Shown here: positions 18,889 through 27,225 of the stretch, one piece after another
Layout: every line of letters starts with the position of its first letter
Position numbering within the stretch: position 1 is the first letter of the stretch
DNA from: an uncultured Bacteroidales bacterium
GTDB taxonomy: Bacteria; Bacteroidota; Bacteroidia; Bacteroidales; Bacteroidaceae
Assembly: GCA_902802815.1 (NCBI GenBank)
Contig: CADCNQ010000010.1
Span: 1-64,000 of the forward strand
Length of the DNA stretch: 64,000 bases
Direction: 5' to 3'
Program-made: the position numbers and the translations under genes
Notes under the pieces: model-generated
The model's database searches: none
The model's input: only the letters and a program-made list of their open reading frames with translations
Told to the model about the DNA's origin: nothing

Positions 18889-19353
18889 ATGAAAGACCGC
18901 ATCAGACTCATCATGGAGCAGCAGGGTTGCACTCAGGTGGACTTTGCTCACAGGATAGGTATCGCTCCCGCCACCCTCTCCGGTATCTTCAACGGGCGTA
19001 CCCAACCCACCTTGGCCACCGCGAGTGCCATTCATGAGTGTTTCCCGGAGATCAGTCTCAATTGGCTCATGTTCGGCGAAGGTGAGATGAAGGTGAGCTC
19101 AACCTCTGATAATGCGCTCGCGCGTTCAGGAGCGCGCACACAAGACGGTGACGATGCGGGGAATCTGGGCGACCTCTTCAGTCAGATGCCGGCGCAGCCT
19201 TCCGGCGCTTTCTCGCAGAACTCCAGAAATAAGTTGCACGGTCAGTCGCAGGAACTAGCAAAAAATATTGACAAAAAGGAGCGTAGGATTTCAGAGATTC
19301 GGGTATTCTTCGACGACGGTACCTACGAGATATACCAGACTTTTAAATCTTAG
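18889..19353 (+). CDS. XRE-family HTH regulator
   Basis: A 154-residue DNA-binding protein. Helix-turn-helix at residues 1-60 (MKDRIRLIMEQQGCTQVDFA, then GIAPATLSGIFNGRTQPTL, then LNWLMFGEGEM), a low-complexity Ser/Gln linker, and a short C-terminal block (SEIRVFFDDGTYEIYQTF) that may mediate oligomerisation. The ATG at 18889 lies about 50 bp after a TACCTTTG -7 box. Its target is unknown. The AT-rich upstream region could hold its own operator. Confidence 0.85.
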   Translation: MKDRIRLIMEQQGCTQVDFAHRIGIAPATLSGIFNGRTQPTLATASAIHECFPEISLNWLMFGEGEMKVSSTSDNALARSGARTQDGDDAGNLGDLFSQMPAQPSGAFSQNSRNKLHGQSQELAKNIDKKERRISEIRVFFDDGTYEIYQTFKS

Positions 19354-19469
19354 GGTTTAAAACTTCGCGTTTTCATTTAAGATGTCCTCTTACCCTCTCT
19401 GCCAATATATATGCGAGATAAGAGTACGAAAAAAGGGCTTTTTTTTGCTGTAAAATGAAAAAAAATCAC

Positions 19470-19477
19470 TACCTTTG
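19470..19477 (+). promoter_or_regulatory. Promoter -7 box for patatin-luxS-DUF3089
   Basis: TACCTTTG, 27 bp before the patatin-family ATG, matching TAnnTTTG. Confidence 0.6.
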
Positions 19478-19504
19478 CAGCCGGTAAATGTTAATTTTGA
19501 TTAA

Positions 19505-21760
19505 ATGAAAATGAAAAAGATGCTTCTACTGCTCGCGGTCGTGCTGACGTGCGTTGCCGTGAGTGCCAATCCCGACAGTACTCAGGTCAGGAGAAAACGT
19601 GTGGGTGTCGTGCTCAGCGGCGGCGGTGCAAAAGGTATGGCGCACATCGGTGTGCTCAAGGTGCTGGAGAAGGCCGGCATTCCTGTGGACATCATCACCG
19701 GTACGTCGATGGGCAGTATCATCGGTGGCCTCTACGCCATCGGATACAATGCCGAGGCACTCGATTCGCTGGTGCTCCGGCAGAACTGGAGCTATGTCAT
19801 CACTGACAAGGAAAACCTGCGCAACCAGAGCCTCGACGACCGCAGCAAGAGCAACACCTACTTCTTCTCGACGGGTTTTGCTTTCGGCAAGCGCGACAAG
19901 AACGCCGGCGGACTGGTGAAGGGTAAGAACCTGGCCGAGCTGTTCCAGCGCGTCTGCATGGGCTACAACGATTCCCTCGACTTCAGCAAAGACCTCTGCA
20001 TCCCCTTTGCCTGCGTGGCCACCAATATTGTGGACAACACCGAGGTGGACTTCCACAGCGGACGTCTATGGCAGTGTATGCGCGCCTCAATGGCCATTCC
20101 CGCCGTGTTCTCGCCCGTGAGGATGGGCGACATGGTTTTGGTGGACGGCGGCCTGAAGAACAACTACCCCGCCGACTTGGCCCGCGAGATGGGTGCTGAG
20201 GTCATCATCGGTGTCACCGTGCAGGGCGATGCCAAGACCGCCGAAGACCTGAGCGGTACGCTGAGCGTCATCGGACAGATTGTCGATGTGAACTGTAAGA
20301 ACAAGGTGGAGGACAACCTCGCCATCACCGACCTTCACATGAAGGTGGACGTGAGGGGCTACAGCACGGGCAGTTTCACCACGGAAGCCATCGATTCGCT
20401 CATCCGGCGCGGTGAACGGACCGGCAACGAAAACTGGGACGCCATCATCGCCCTGAAGAAAAAGATAGGCATCGACGACAGTTTCCGCCCCGTCATCCAC
20501 CAGCCGCTGCGCCCCAAGGTGCTCACGGAGAAGCAATATGTCAAGAGCTACGACTTCGGCAATCTCACGAAGTACGACGAGCGTTTCCTGCGCCGCAAAT
20601 TCAATCTGGGCAAGAACGACAGCATAGATGCCACCACCGTGCAGCTCATCACGACGTGTCTGCGTATGGACCTTTTCTACCAGAGTGCCGAGTGTGACGT
20701 GATTCCCGAGAGCGACGGCGTGCGCGTGCAGCTCTCTGTGGGCAACCGCAAGTCGATGATGCTGCACATCGGTGCCCGCTACGACCAGGAGGAGCACGCT
20801 GCCCTGCAGTTGGGCGCCACCGTGCCTCTGAGAACCTCCGTCCCCGTGAATACCGAGCTCACTGTGCGTCTGGGCAAGCGCATCTTCGCCAGGGGAGATT
20901 TCACGGTGCATCCCGCCTTCTTCACGAGGCCCAAACTCAGTTACACCTTCCGCCACTACGACGTGGATGTCTTTAAGGAAGGCGATCTCGACTACGACGT
21001 GCGCTACAACCAGTCGCAGGCCGAATTCACGCCCTTCAACTTCGACCTGCGCAATTTCAACGTGCAGCTGGGACTGCGCTGGGACTATGTGCACTATCTC
21101 GACAAGCTCGGTTCGGACCATGCTGTGCGTGTGACGCTACCCAACCAGCATTTCGTCAGCTACCGCGCCCGTGTGAACTACAACAGCGAAGACCATTGGT
21201 ATTTCCCCACGCAGGGTGCGCGCTTCAAGGCAGAATACGCCTATGTCACCAACGACTTCACTCAACTCGACGTGCTCGACGATGCCGGCAACAAGCTGGG
21301 GAAGGCCTCAGGTATGCATGAGGTGAGCGCAGGCTGGCGCATGTCGTTCACCATCGGCAAGCGTTTCACGCTGCAGCCCATGTTCTACGGCCGTCTGCTC
21401 TTCGGCGACGAGGTGCCCACCATCTTCGGCAACACCGTCGGAGGCAGCTGGTTCGGTCACTACACCGAGCAGCAGATGCCGTTTGCCGGCATCGGCAACA
21501 TGGAGTTCGTCCGGCAGCATTTCATAGCCGCACAGTTGCAGGCCCAGGAGCGCATTGGCAAGAACCACTACATACTGCTGCGCGCAGGTGTCGGTGCCCA
21601 GTCGGAAAAACTGGGGCAGATTTTCGACAATAAGGCCCTCGTCGGAGGTCAGATAGCCTACTACTACAACACCATCTTCGGTCCCGTCGGTGCAGCCTTC
21701 GGCTATAGCAATCACACCAAGAAGGTGGACTTTTTCCTCAACCTCGGACATACATTCTAA
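19505..21760 (+). CDS. Patatin-like phospholipase with outer-membrane barrel
   Basis: A 751-residue envelope protein. A signal peptide (MKMKKMLLLLAVVLTCVAVS) precedes a patatin domain (about 30-220) with oxyanion GGGAKG, nucleophile motif GTSMG and catalytic Asp in DGGLKNNYP. A POTRA-like linker (about 325-400) follows, then a C-terminal beta-barrel rich in alternating aromatic strands and ending LNLGHTF. This is the PlpD/type Vd layout, in which a lipase is carried by its own barrel. The lipid substrate is unknown. luxS starts on the base after its stop. Confidence 0.9.
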   Translation: MKMKKMLLLLAVVLTCVAVSANPDSTQVRRKRVGVVLSGGGAKGMAHIGVLKVLEKAGIPVDIITGTSMGSIIGGLYAIGYNAEALDSLVLRQNWSYVITDKENLRNQSLDDRSKSNTYFFSTGFAFGKRDKNAGGLVKGKNLAELFQRVCMGYNDSLDFSKDLCIPFACVATNIVDNTEVDFHSGRLWQCMRASMAIPAVFSPVRMGDMVLVDGGLKNNYPADLAREMGAEVIIGVTVQGDAKTAEDLSGTLSVIGQIVDVNCKNKVEDNLAITDLHMKVDVRGYSTGSFTTEAIDSLIRRGERTGNENWDAIIALKKKIGIDDSFRPVIHQPLRPKVLTEKQYVKSYDFGNLTKYDERFLRRKFNLGKNDSIDATTVQLITTCLRMDLFYQSAECDVIPESDGVRVQLSVGNRKSMMLHIGARYDQEEHAALQLGATVPLRTSVPVNTELTVRLGKRIFARGDFTVHPAFFTRPKLSYTFRHYDVDVFKEGDLDYDVRYNQSQAEFTPFNFDLRNFNVQLGLRWDYVHYLDKLGSDHAVRVTLPNQHFVSYRARVNYNSEDHWYFPTQGARFKAEYAYVTNDFTQLDVLDDAGNKLGKASGMHEVSAGWRMSFTIGKRFTLQPMFYGRLLFGDEVPTIFGNTVGGSWFGHYTEQQMPFAGIGNMEFVRQHFIAAQLQAQERIGKNHYILLRAGVGAQSEKLGQIFDNKALVGGQIAYYYNTIFGPVGAAFGYSNHTKKVDFFLNLGHTF

Positions 21761-22255
21761 ATGGAAGTAATACAGAGTTTCACTATCGACCACACCCGTT
21801 TGAAGCCGGGTATTTACGTATCGCGCGAGGACAGGGGATTCACCACCTTCGACCTTCGCATCACCGCCCCCAATGCCGAGCCCGCCGTGGCTCCCGCTGC
21901 CATGCACAGCCTCGAACACCTGATGGCCACATGGTTTCGCAACAGCGAGGCTAAGGACGATGTTGTCTATGTGGGTCCCATGGGATGCCTCACGGGTATG
22001 TATATCATCATGACGGGCAGCTACACCGTCCAGGACATGCGTCGCCTCACCATAGAGTGTCTGCGCTGGATTCTCACCCAGACGGAGGTGCCGGCCACTA
22101 CGCCGGAGACCTGCGGCAACTGCCTGCTTCACGACCTGCCCATGTGCCATTGGGAGAGCCGTCGCTATCTCCACCGTCTGGAGCACGAATTCCACAGCGA
22201 GTACACCAAGCTCCGCGTCACCCTCGACGACGGCCGCGTGTTTGCCGACGCCTGA
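21761..22255 (+). CDS. luxS: S-ribosylhomocysteine lyase
   Basis: Splits S-ribosylhomocysteine to homocysteine and DPD (the AI-2 precursor) in the activated methyl cycle. The metal site is intact: H49 and H53 in HSLEH, and the Cys in CGNCLLHD, with catalytic C76 in GPMGCLTGMY. The 164 residues match the family. It is tightly coupled to the patatin gene (no gap) and to DUF3089 (12-bp gap). Confidence 0.96.
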   Translation: MEVIQSFTIDHTRLKPGIYVSREDRGFTTFDLRITAPNAEPAVAPAAMHSLEHLMATWFRNSEAKDDVVYVGPMGCLTGMYIIMTGSYTVQDMRRLTIECLRWILTQTEVPATTPETCGNCLLHDLPMCHWESRRYLHRLEHEFHSEYTKLRVTLDDGRVFADA

Positions 22256-22267
22256 CACTTTGCACCT

Positions 22268-23239
22268 GTGAGACGCCTGACACTCCTTCTTTCGGCCATC
22301 GTCCTTGCCCTCCTCTGCGGCGTGGGTGTACTTTGGCGCGGCGGTTTTTCTGTGGCCGCTCCCGATGCCGGGTATATCCCGCAGGCACCCGACTATCGCG
22401 ACTCCGTGATGTGGATTGTTGCCGACGGTGACACTGCGGGCACCGGAGCCGACATCTTCTATGTTGTGTCCACGTGGGAGGAGGACTGGACCACCCCCGA
22501 CGGTACCCTCTGCCACTATGCCGACGTGTGGAACCCCGTGCATCGCGAGCGTATGTCCAGGGAGATGCTGCGCGTTGCGGCCTATATGGCTCCCGGCAAC
22601 CGTTTCTGCGCGCCCTTCTACCGCCACACCACCATGGAGACGTGGCTGACGCAGAACGAGGACACCATTGCCAGCCGCACCCGCCTGCCCATGAGTGATG
22701 TGTGCGCTGCTTTCGACCTCTTCCAGAGCTGTCGCGACCAGAGCCGTCCGCTTGTCATTGCAGGTTTCAGTCAGGGCGGCAAAGCTGTTGTGGAACTGCT
22801 CAAGCATATCGGCGAGGACACCTATGCACAATTGGCTGCCGCCTATGTGATGGGTTATAAGGTGACGCCCGGGGACACGGCAGTGTGCCATCACATCCGT
22901 CCTGCCCGTGGTGCTGACGATACGGGTGTCACTGTCTGCTACAATACGGTGAAGGATGTGAAGTACGTGCAGCCTGTCATTGCCTCTTCGTGCATTGCCA
23001 TCAATCCCGTGAATTGGTGCACCGACGCCACTCCTGCCACGCTTCACGACACCATCACCGTCACTCTCTCTCCCGAGTATCATGTGCTTGTGGTGAGCGG
23101 CTACAGCGGTTCGGAGTACAGGCCTTACAGGAATTTCCTCAATGTGGGCGACATCCACAGCTGCGAGCCCTGGCTCTATAGCGAATGTCTGCAGCGCAAT
23201 ATCGCTCTCCGCACTTCCTCCTGGCGCCGCAGCCGCTAA
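22268..23239 (+). CDS. DUF3089 alpha/beta-hydrolase-like protein
   Basis: A 323-residue protein from GTG 22268, with an N-terminal signal or anchor helix (LTLLLSAIVLALLCGVGVL). The DUF3089 core shows ADIFYVVSTWEEDW and a GFSQGG nucleophile elbow, with late Asp and His candidates in HDTITV and EYHVLV. It is probably a periplasmic or membrane-anchored esterase of unknown substrate. Third gene of the patatin-luxS set. Its stop codon directly abuts an inverted-repeat element. Confidence 0.82.
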   Translation: MRRLTLLLSAIVLALLCGVGVLWRGGFSVAAPDAGYIPQAPDYRDSVMWIVADGDTAGTGADIFYVVSTWEEDWTTPDGTLCHYADVWNPVHRERMSREMLRVAAYMAPGNRFCAPFYRHTTMETWLTQNEDTIASRTRLPMSDVCAAFDLFQSCRDQSRPLVIAGFSQGGKAVVELLKHIGEDTYAQLAAAYVMGYKVTPGDTAVCHHIRPARGADDTGVTVCYNTVKDVKYVQPVIASSCIAINPVNWCTDATPATLHDTITVTLSPEYHVLVVSGYSGSEYRPYRNFLNVGDIHSCEPWLYSECLQRNIALRTSSWRRSR

Positions 23240-23563
23240 AATTTCCGTGTCACATTTGTCACGAATGTCACGAAATTAAAGTTTAGAATTCTGTCAGTTT
23301 TCTTTCACCCAGATTTTTCGCTTCATTAAGGGATTTGTGGATGAACCCTAGAGGCAGCCTTATCTCTGCCTTGACTCAGCAAAGGTACGACAACGGAAAA
23401 ATGAAATGCGCAAACTTTCTCATAATTCTCTGATGTTCTATGAGAAAGAAAAATTTTAAAGTGTCTCGGGAATGCCTCATCGCACGAAAAATGCGCCTAC
23501 ATGTATGCGTGCGCATGTTAAATTTTTTTTCGTGACAAATGTGACAAATCTGACACGGAAATT
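23240..23563. repeat. 324-bp MITE-like element with 36-bp inverted ends
   Basis: The ends 23240-23275 and 23528-23563 are inverted copies with 32 of 36 positions identical, each built of three 9-bp units (left GTCACATTT, GTCACGAAT, GTCACGAAA at 23249-23275; right GTGACAAAT twice then CTGACACGG at 23532-23558). Inside are the conserved core (23292-23400), a near-palindrome (23499-23518) and a T run. No transposase and no obvious target-site duplication. The left end begins on the base after the DUF3089 stop. Confidence 0.75.
23294..23387 (-). other. Conserved promoter-leader-mini-ORF unit, copy 1
   Basis: On the minus strand a TACCTTTG -7 box (23387-23380) is followed 53 bp later by a 10-codon ORF, MKRKIWVKEN then stop (23326-23294). 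The 47 bases 23292-23338, spanning the ORF and the leader just before it, are identical to 56018-56064. An AGGG...CCCT stem lies just before the ATG in both copies. It may be a real peptide, a leader or a small RNA. Confidence 0.55.
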
Positions 23564-23764
23564 GTGCGGCCTCGCCTAAATGATAAACGACAAATGATAA
23601 ATGATGGCTGGTGTGTGAAGCATGCTTCTCTGCATCAAAGATACGAAGTAAAGTTGAAGGTTTAAAGTTGAGTGCTTGGCGTTTTATGGAAAAGACAGTC
23701 TTTTAATTGTTTTGGAAGAGGACAGACTGCGCCTGTTTGGAGAAAATGCCGTACCTTTGCAACG
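23564..23764. other. Intergenic with promoter for the DUF2156 gene
   Basis: No gene. It carries short direct repeats (GATAAACGACAAATGATAAA) near 23581 and a TACCTTTG -7 box at 23752-23759, only 5 bp before the ATG at 23765. This predicts a leaderless message. Confidence 0.5.
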
Positions 23765-24661
23765 ATGACTCTCTCCTTTCATCCTCTGACGCTGGACGAC
23801 CGCGAAACGATGCAGGCCGTGACGCTCCACTCGGGACGGCGCAACTGCAATTACAACTTTGCCAATCTGGCGGGGTGGAAGTTCCGCTACGACACCGAAG
23901 TGTGCGTGACGGAAAACACCGTGGTGCTGTGCTACTCCTTTGGCGGACGGCGGGCGTATATGGCATGCACCTCAGAAGCCTTGTCGCCCGAACTGATAGA
24001 GGCTCTGTCGGAGGACGGCAACGGAGACGTGACGCTGTTCGGACTGGAGGATGCCCAGGCGGCACAGTTGTCCGGGCTCAGCGCCCGATACACCATCTCC
24101 GTTGAGCCGCTTCGCAACCAATACGACTACATCTACCAGCGCAAAGGCTTGATGGAACTTCGCGGCAGACATCTGGCCGGCAAGCGCAATCACATCCGTC
24201 GCTTCCGTGCGGAGCATCCCGATTTTGAATATCGTCCTCTGAGGCCGGAACTCTTCGACGACTGTCGGCGGCTTACGGAAATATGGGTGGGAGAGAAGGA
24301 TGCCAGCGACACGATAGACGCAGAAAAACAGGTGATGGAGACCATATTCTCGCATTGGGACGAGCTCGGCATGACAGGCGGCAGTATCTTCGCGGACGGG
24401 CGTATGGTGGCATTCACCTATGGTGCCGCCGTGACGGACGACACCATGGATGTCTGTGTGGAGAAAGCCGATCGCCGGGTGGAGGGTGCTTTTGCCATCA
24501 TCAACCAGCAGTTCGCCGAACATCTGCCAGAGCAATATGTCTATGTCAACCGGGAAGAAGACATGGGCATCGCGGGACTTCGGCTGGCGAAACTGTCGTA
24601 TCAACCTGAAATACTGTTGACCTTCAATGCCGTACACATTACAGAGAATGACAGAAGATGA
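23765..24661 (+). CDS. DUF2156 (phosphatidylglycerol lysyltransferase C-terminal-like) protein
   Basis: A 298-residue soluble protein with the duplicated GNAT-like fold of DUF2156, related to the catalytic part of MprF. Motifs include NYNFANLAGWKFRYD, DYIYQRKGLMELRGRHLAGK, KRNHIRRF and YVNREEDMGIAGLRLAK. No flippase membrane part is present. Bacteroidales carry such stand-alone forms. The acceptor (lipid or peptide) is unknown. Start at 23765 is forced by the -7 box. It overlaps the next GNAT gene. Confidence 0.85.
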   Translation: MTLSFHPLTLDDRETMQAVTLHSGRRNCNYNFANLAGWKFRYDTEVCVTENTVVLCYSFGGRRAYMACTSEALSPELIEALSEDGNGDVTLFGLEDAQAAQLSGLSARYTISVEPLRNQYDYIYQRKGLMELRGRHLAGKRNHIRRFRAEHPDFEYRPLRPELFDDCRRLTEIWVGEKDASDTIDAEKQVMETIFSHWDELGMTGGSIFADGRMVAFTYGAAVTDDTMDVCVEKADRRVEGAFAIINQQFAEHLPEQYVYVNREEDMGIAGLRLAKLSYQPEILLTFNAVHITENDRR

Positions 24662-25124
24662 CGCACCGCTGACCGTCGACTGGATGGTGAGACAGTATGG
24701 GTTTGACCGTGCGGAGGTGGCCTCGTGGGTGCGCGACCTGCACTTCAACTGGCCGTTGAGCGTCAAGGCGCTGGACGAGGCAGGCAATGTGATAGGGTTG
24801 CTCAACATGAGCGACTACCGCATCGAGGAGGAGACGCCGCAGATACAGAAAGACAGGGCGTCCCTGCTTAGACATCTCAACGCACGGAGATATATCGCCG
24901 TGTTTTCGTTTATCGTTGCCGAACAATATCGCGGCACCCGCCTGAACAGCGACATGCTGATGTCACTTATGCCGGAGTTGAAAGAACGGTACGACTTCAT
25001 CTTCATACCGGTGATGCACCGCCTCAAAACCCATCAGTACTGGCAACGGTGGGGCGCAACGGAGTTCTACCGCGATGCGGAGGGCGTGTACTACAAATGG
25101 GAGTTGCAGTCAGTCGACAAGTAG
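24648..25124 (+). CDS. GNAT-family acetyltransferase-like protein
   Basis: About 158 residues starting MTEDDAPLTVDWMVRQYGFD. An alternative ATG at 24627 gives 165. It has a compact GNAT-like fold with IAVFSFIVAEQYRGTRLNSDML as the probable acetyl-CoA loop and a late FIFIPVMHRLKTHQYWQRWGA. It overlaps the DUF2156 gene by 14-35 bp, so both are probably translated together and may modify the same substrate. Confidence 0.7.
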   Translation: MTEDDAPLTVDWMVRQYGFDRAEVASWVRDLHFNWPLSVKALDEAGNVIGLLNMSDYRIEEETPQIQKDRASLLRHLNARRYIAVFSFIVAEQYRGTRLNSDMLMSLMPELKERYDFIFIPVMHRLKTHQYWQRWGATEFYRDAEGVYYKWELQSVDK

Positions 25125-25159
25125 TCGGCAGACAAATGTGACACGAAAAATCCGTGTCC

Positions 25160-25203
25160 CCGGAAAAAACAAGCAGAGCTGCGACCGATGCCGCAGCTCT
25201 GCT
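25160..25203 (-). terminator. Rho-independent terminator of rpsA
   Basis: A perfect 12-bp stem AGCAGAGCTGCG (25172-25183) with its complement at 25192-25203 and an 8-nt loop. Read on the minus strand, a GTTTTTTCC run follows at 25160-25170, so it mainly serves rpsA. On the plus strand the T run is poor. Confidence 0.88.
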
Positions 25204-25228
25204 ATCTGTTTGGAAGAATGGGGGAGGA

Positions 25229-27013
25229 TTACTCGCCGCCCTTCTTCATCTTAGCCTTCAACTCAGCCAGAGCGTCGATGTCACCGAGAGTGGTGGCAGC
25301 TGCCTGGTTCTGAATAACAGGAGTCTCGTCCTTCTTGCTGCTCTTCTTGGCAGCAGAAGCAGCCTTCTTCTCAGCACGGGCTACATCCTCGAAGATGCGG
25401 CTGTGAGAAACAATGATGCGGCGGCTCTCCTTGTTGAACTCGATAACCTTGAACTGGAGCTTCTCACCGGCCTTGGCCTGAGTGCCGTCCTCCTTCTGCA
25501 GGTGCTTGGGAGTGGCAAAGCCCTCTACGCCGTACTCGAGCTGCACGACAGCGCCCTTGTCCATCATCTCGGTGATGGTGCCCTCGTGGATGCTGTCAAC
25601 GGTGAACACCGTCTCGAAGACATCCCAGGGATTCTCCTCGAGCTGCTTGTGGCCGAGAGAGAGACGACGGTTGGTCTTGTCGATTTCCAGCACGCAAACC
25701 TCGAGCTCTGCACCCACCTTGGTGAACTCGCTGGGGTGCTTAATCTTCTTGGTCCAGGAGAGGTCGCTGATGTGGATGAGACCGTCAACACCCTCCTCGA
25801 GCTCAACGAATACACCGAAGTTGGTGAAGTTGCGCACCTTGGCGGTGTGCTTGCTGCCAACGGGATACTTCGTCTCGATGGTCTCCCAGGGATCTTCCTT
25901 GAGCTGCTTGAGACCGAGGCTCATCTTGCGCTCGTCGCGGTCGAGAGTGAGGATGACAGCCTCTACCTCGTCGCCGACCTTCATGAAGTCGTTGGCTGAG
26001 TGGAGGTGCTGGCTCCATGACATCTCGCTCACGTGGATGAGACCCTCTACGCCGGGAGCAACCTCAACGAATGCTCCGTAGTCGGCCATAACGACAACCT
26101 TACCCTTGATCTTGTCGCCAACCTTGAGGTTGGGATCGAGAGCCTCCCAAGGATGGGGAGTGAGCTGCTTGAGACCCAGGGCAATGCGCTTCTTCTCCTC
26201 GTCGAAGTCGATGATAACGACATTGATCTTCTGGTCGAGCTCTACCACCTCGTGGGGATCGCTCACGCGGCCCCAAGAGAGGTCGGTGATGTGGATGAGA
26301 CCGTCAACGCCGCCGAGGTCGATGAACACACCGTAGTTGGTGATGTTCTTAACGACACCCTCAAGCACCTGACCCTTCTCCAGCTTGCCGATAATCTCCA
26401 TACGCTGCTTCTCCAGCTCGGCCTCGATGAGAGCCTTGTGGCTGACAACAACGTTGCGGTATTCCTGATTGATCTTGACAATCTTGAACTCCATGGTCTT
26501 GCCCACGAAGATATCGTAGTCGCGGATAGGCTTCACGTCAATCTGACTGCCGGGCAGGAAGGCCTCGATGCCGAAGACATCGACAATCATGCCGCCCTTC
26601 GTGCGACACTTGATGTAGCCCTGGATAATCTCCTCAGACTCAAGAGCCTGATTAACGCGATCCCAGCTGCGGCTGGCGCGTGCCTTGCGGTGAGAGAGCA
26701 GCAGCTGGCCCTTCTTGTCCTCCTGATTCTCAATGTAGACCTCTACCTTGTCGCCTACCTTGAGGTCGGGATTGTAGCGGAACTCGCTCATGGGGATGAT
26801 ACCATCGCTCTTGTAGCCGATGTTGACCACCACCTCGCGCTTGTTCATGGCGATGACGGTGCCGTCCACTACGTCGTGCTCACCGACGTTGTTCATAGAT
26901 TTGTTGTAAGCTTCGTCCTGAGTCTCACGGCTCTGTTCTGAAGCGACGCTCCCGTTCTCGTATGCTTCCCAATCGAAGTCTGCAACGGGGGCAATGTTTT
27001 TGTAATCTGCCAT
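25229..27013 (-). CDS. rpsA: Ribosomal protein S1
   Basis: A 594-residue S1 with six S1/OB repeats. Their cores are VVVNIGYKSDGIIPMSEF, MIVDVFGIEAFLPGS, YGVFIDLGGVDGLIHITDLS, YGAFVEVAPGVEGLIHVSEM, FGVFVELEEGVDGLIHISDL and a weaker GAVVQLEYGVEGFATPKHL. The acidic N-terminus and Lys/Ala-rich C-tail are normal for the phylum. It binds mRNA on the 30S subunit, which matters here because genes lack Shine-Dalgarno sequences. A strong promoter, an AT-rich leader of about 75 nt and its own terminator fit high expression. Confidence 0.97.
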   Translation of the reverse strand: MADYKNIAPVADFDWEAYENGSVASEQSRETQDEAYNKSMNNVGEHDVVDGTVIAMNKREVVVNIGYKSDGIIPMSEFRYNPDLKVGDKVEVYIENQEDKKGQLLLSHRKARASRSWDRVNQALESEEIIQGYIKCRTKGGMIVDVFGIEAFLPGSQIDVKPIRDYDIFVGKTMEFKIVKINQEYRNVVVSHKALIEAELEKQRMEIIGKLEKGQVLEGVVKNITNYGVFIDLGGVDGLIHITDLSWGRVSDPHEVVELDQKINVVIIDFDEEKKRIALGLKQLTPHPWEALDPNLKVGDKIKGKVVVMADYGAFVEVAPGVEGLIHVSEMSWSQHLHSANDFMKVGDEVEAVILTLDRDERKMSLGLKQLKEDPWETIETKYPVGSKHTAKVRNFTNFGVFVELEEGVDGLIHISDLSWTKKIKHPSEFTKVGAELEVCVLEIDKTNRRLSLGHKQLEENPWDVFETVFTVDSIHEGTITEMMDKGAVVQLEYGVEGFATPKHLQKEDGTQAKAGEKLQFKVIEFNKESRRIIVSHSRIFEDVARAEKKAASAAKKSSKKDETPVIQNQAAATTLGDIDALAELKAKMKKGGE

Positions 27014-27090
27014 AATTGGTACAGATAGTTTTTGTTAAAGGGTTAATAATTAAAATTAAAATCTCATGCGTGTTAAGACAAACACGGGCG

Positions 27091-27122
27091 CAAAAGTACA
27101 ACAAATTCCCCGGGCAGCCAAA
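27091..27122 (-). promoter_or_regulatory. Canonical promoter of rpsA
   Basis: On the minus strand TTTG (27122-27119), a 20-bp spacer, then TACTTTTG (27098-27091): a full match to the Bacteroidetes -33/-7 promoter. The leader that follows is A/T-rich, as expected for strong translation without a Shine-Dalgarno. Confidence 0.8.
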
Positions 27123-27225
27123 TTTTATGCATATAAAAATGAAGAAAAACAACCTTTTTTGCCCCGGGATACGTCTTGTGAGCAAAAAAATGTGTAACTT
27201 TACGCAAAAATAAACACGAAATGCG

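Noticed and set aside
21761..22255. Dedicated quorum-sensing locus
   Set aside because: luxS alone is explained by the activated methyl cycle; no AI-2 receptor or uptake genes adjoin it.
21308..23158. 616-codon open frame antisense to patatin, luxS and DUF3089
   Set aside because: It spans three well-supported genes on the opposite strand and shows only low-complexity His/Gly/Val-rich sequence.
23240..23563. Intact insertion sequence
   Set aside because: The 324 bp between inverted ends cannot encode a transposase. It is at most a non-autonomous element.
26033..26941. 302-codon open frame antisense to rpsA
   Set aside because: A shadow frame produced by the regular S1 repeats and biased codons of rpsA.
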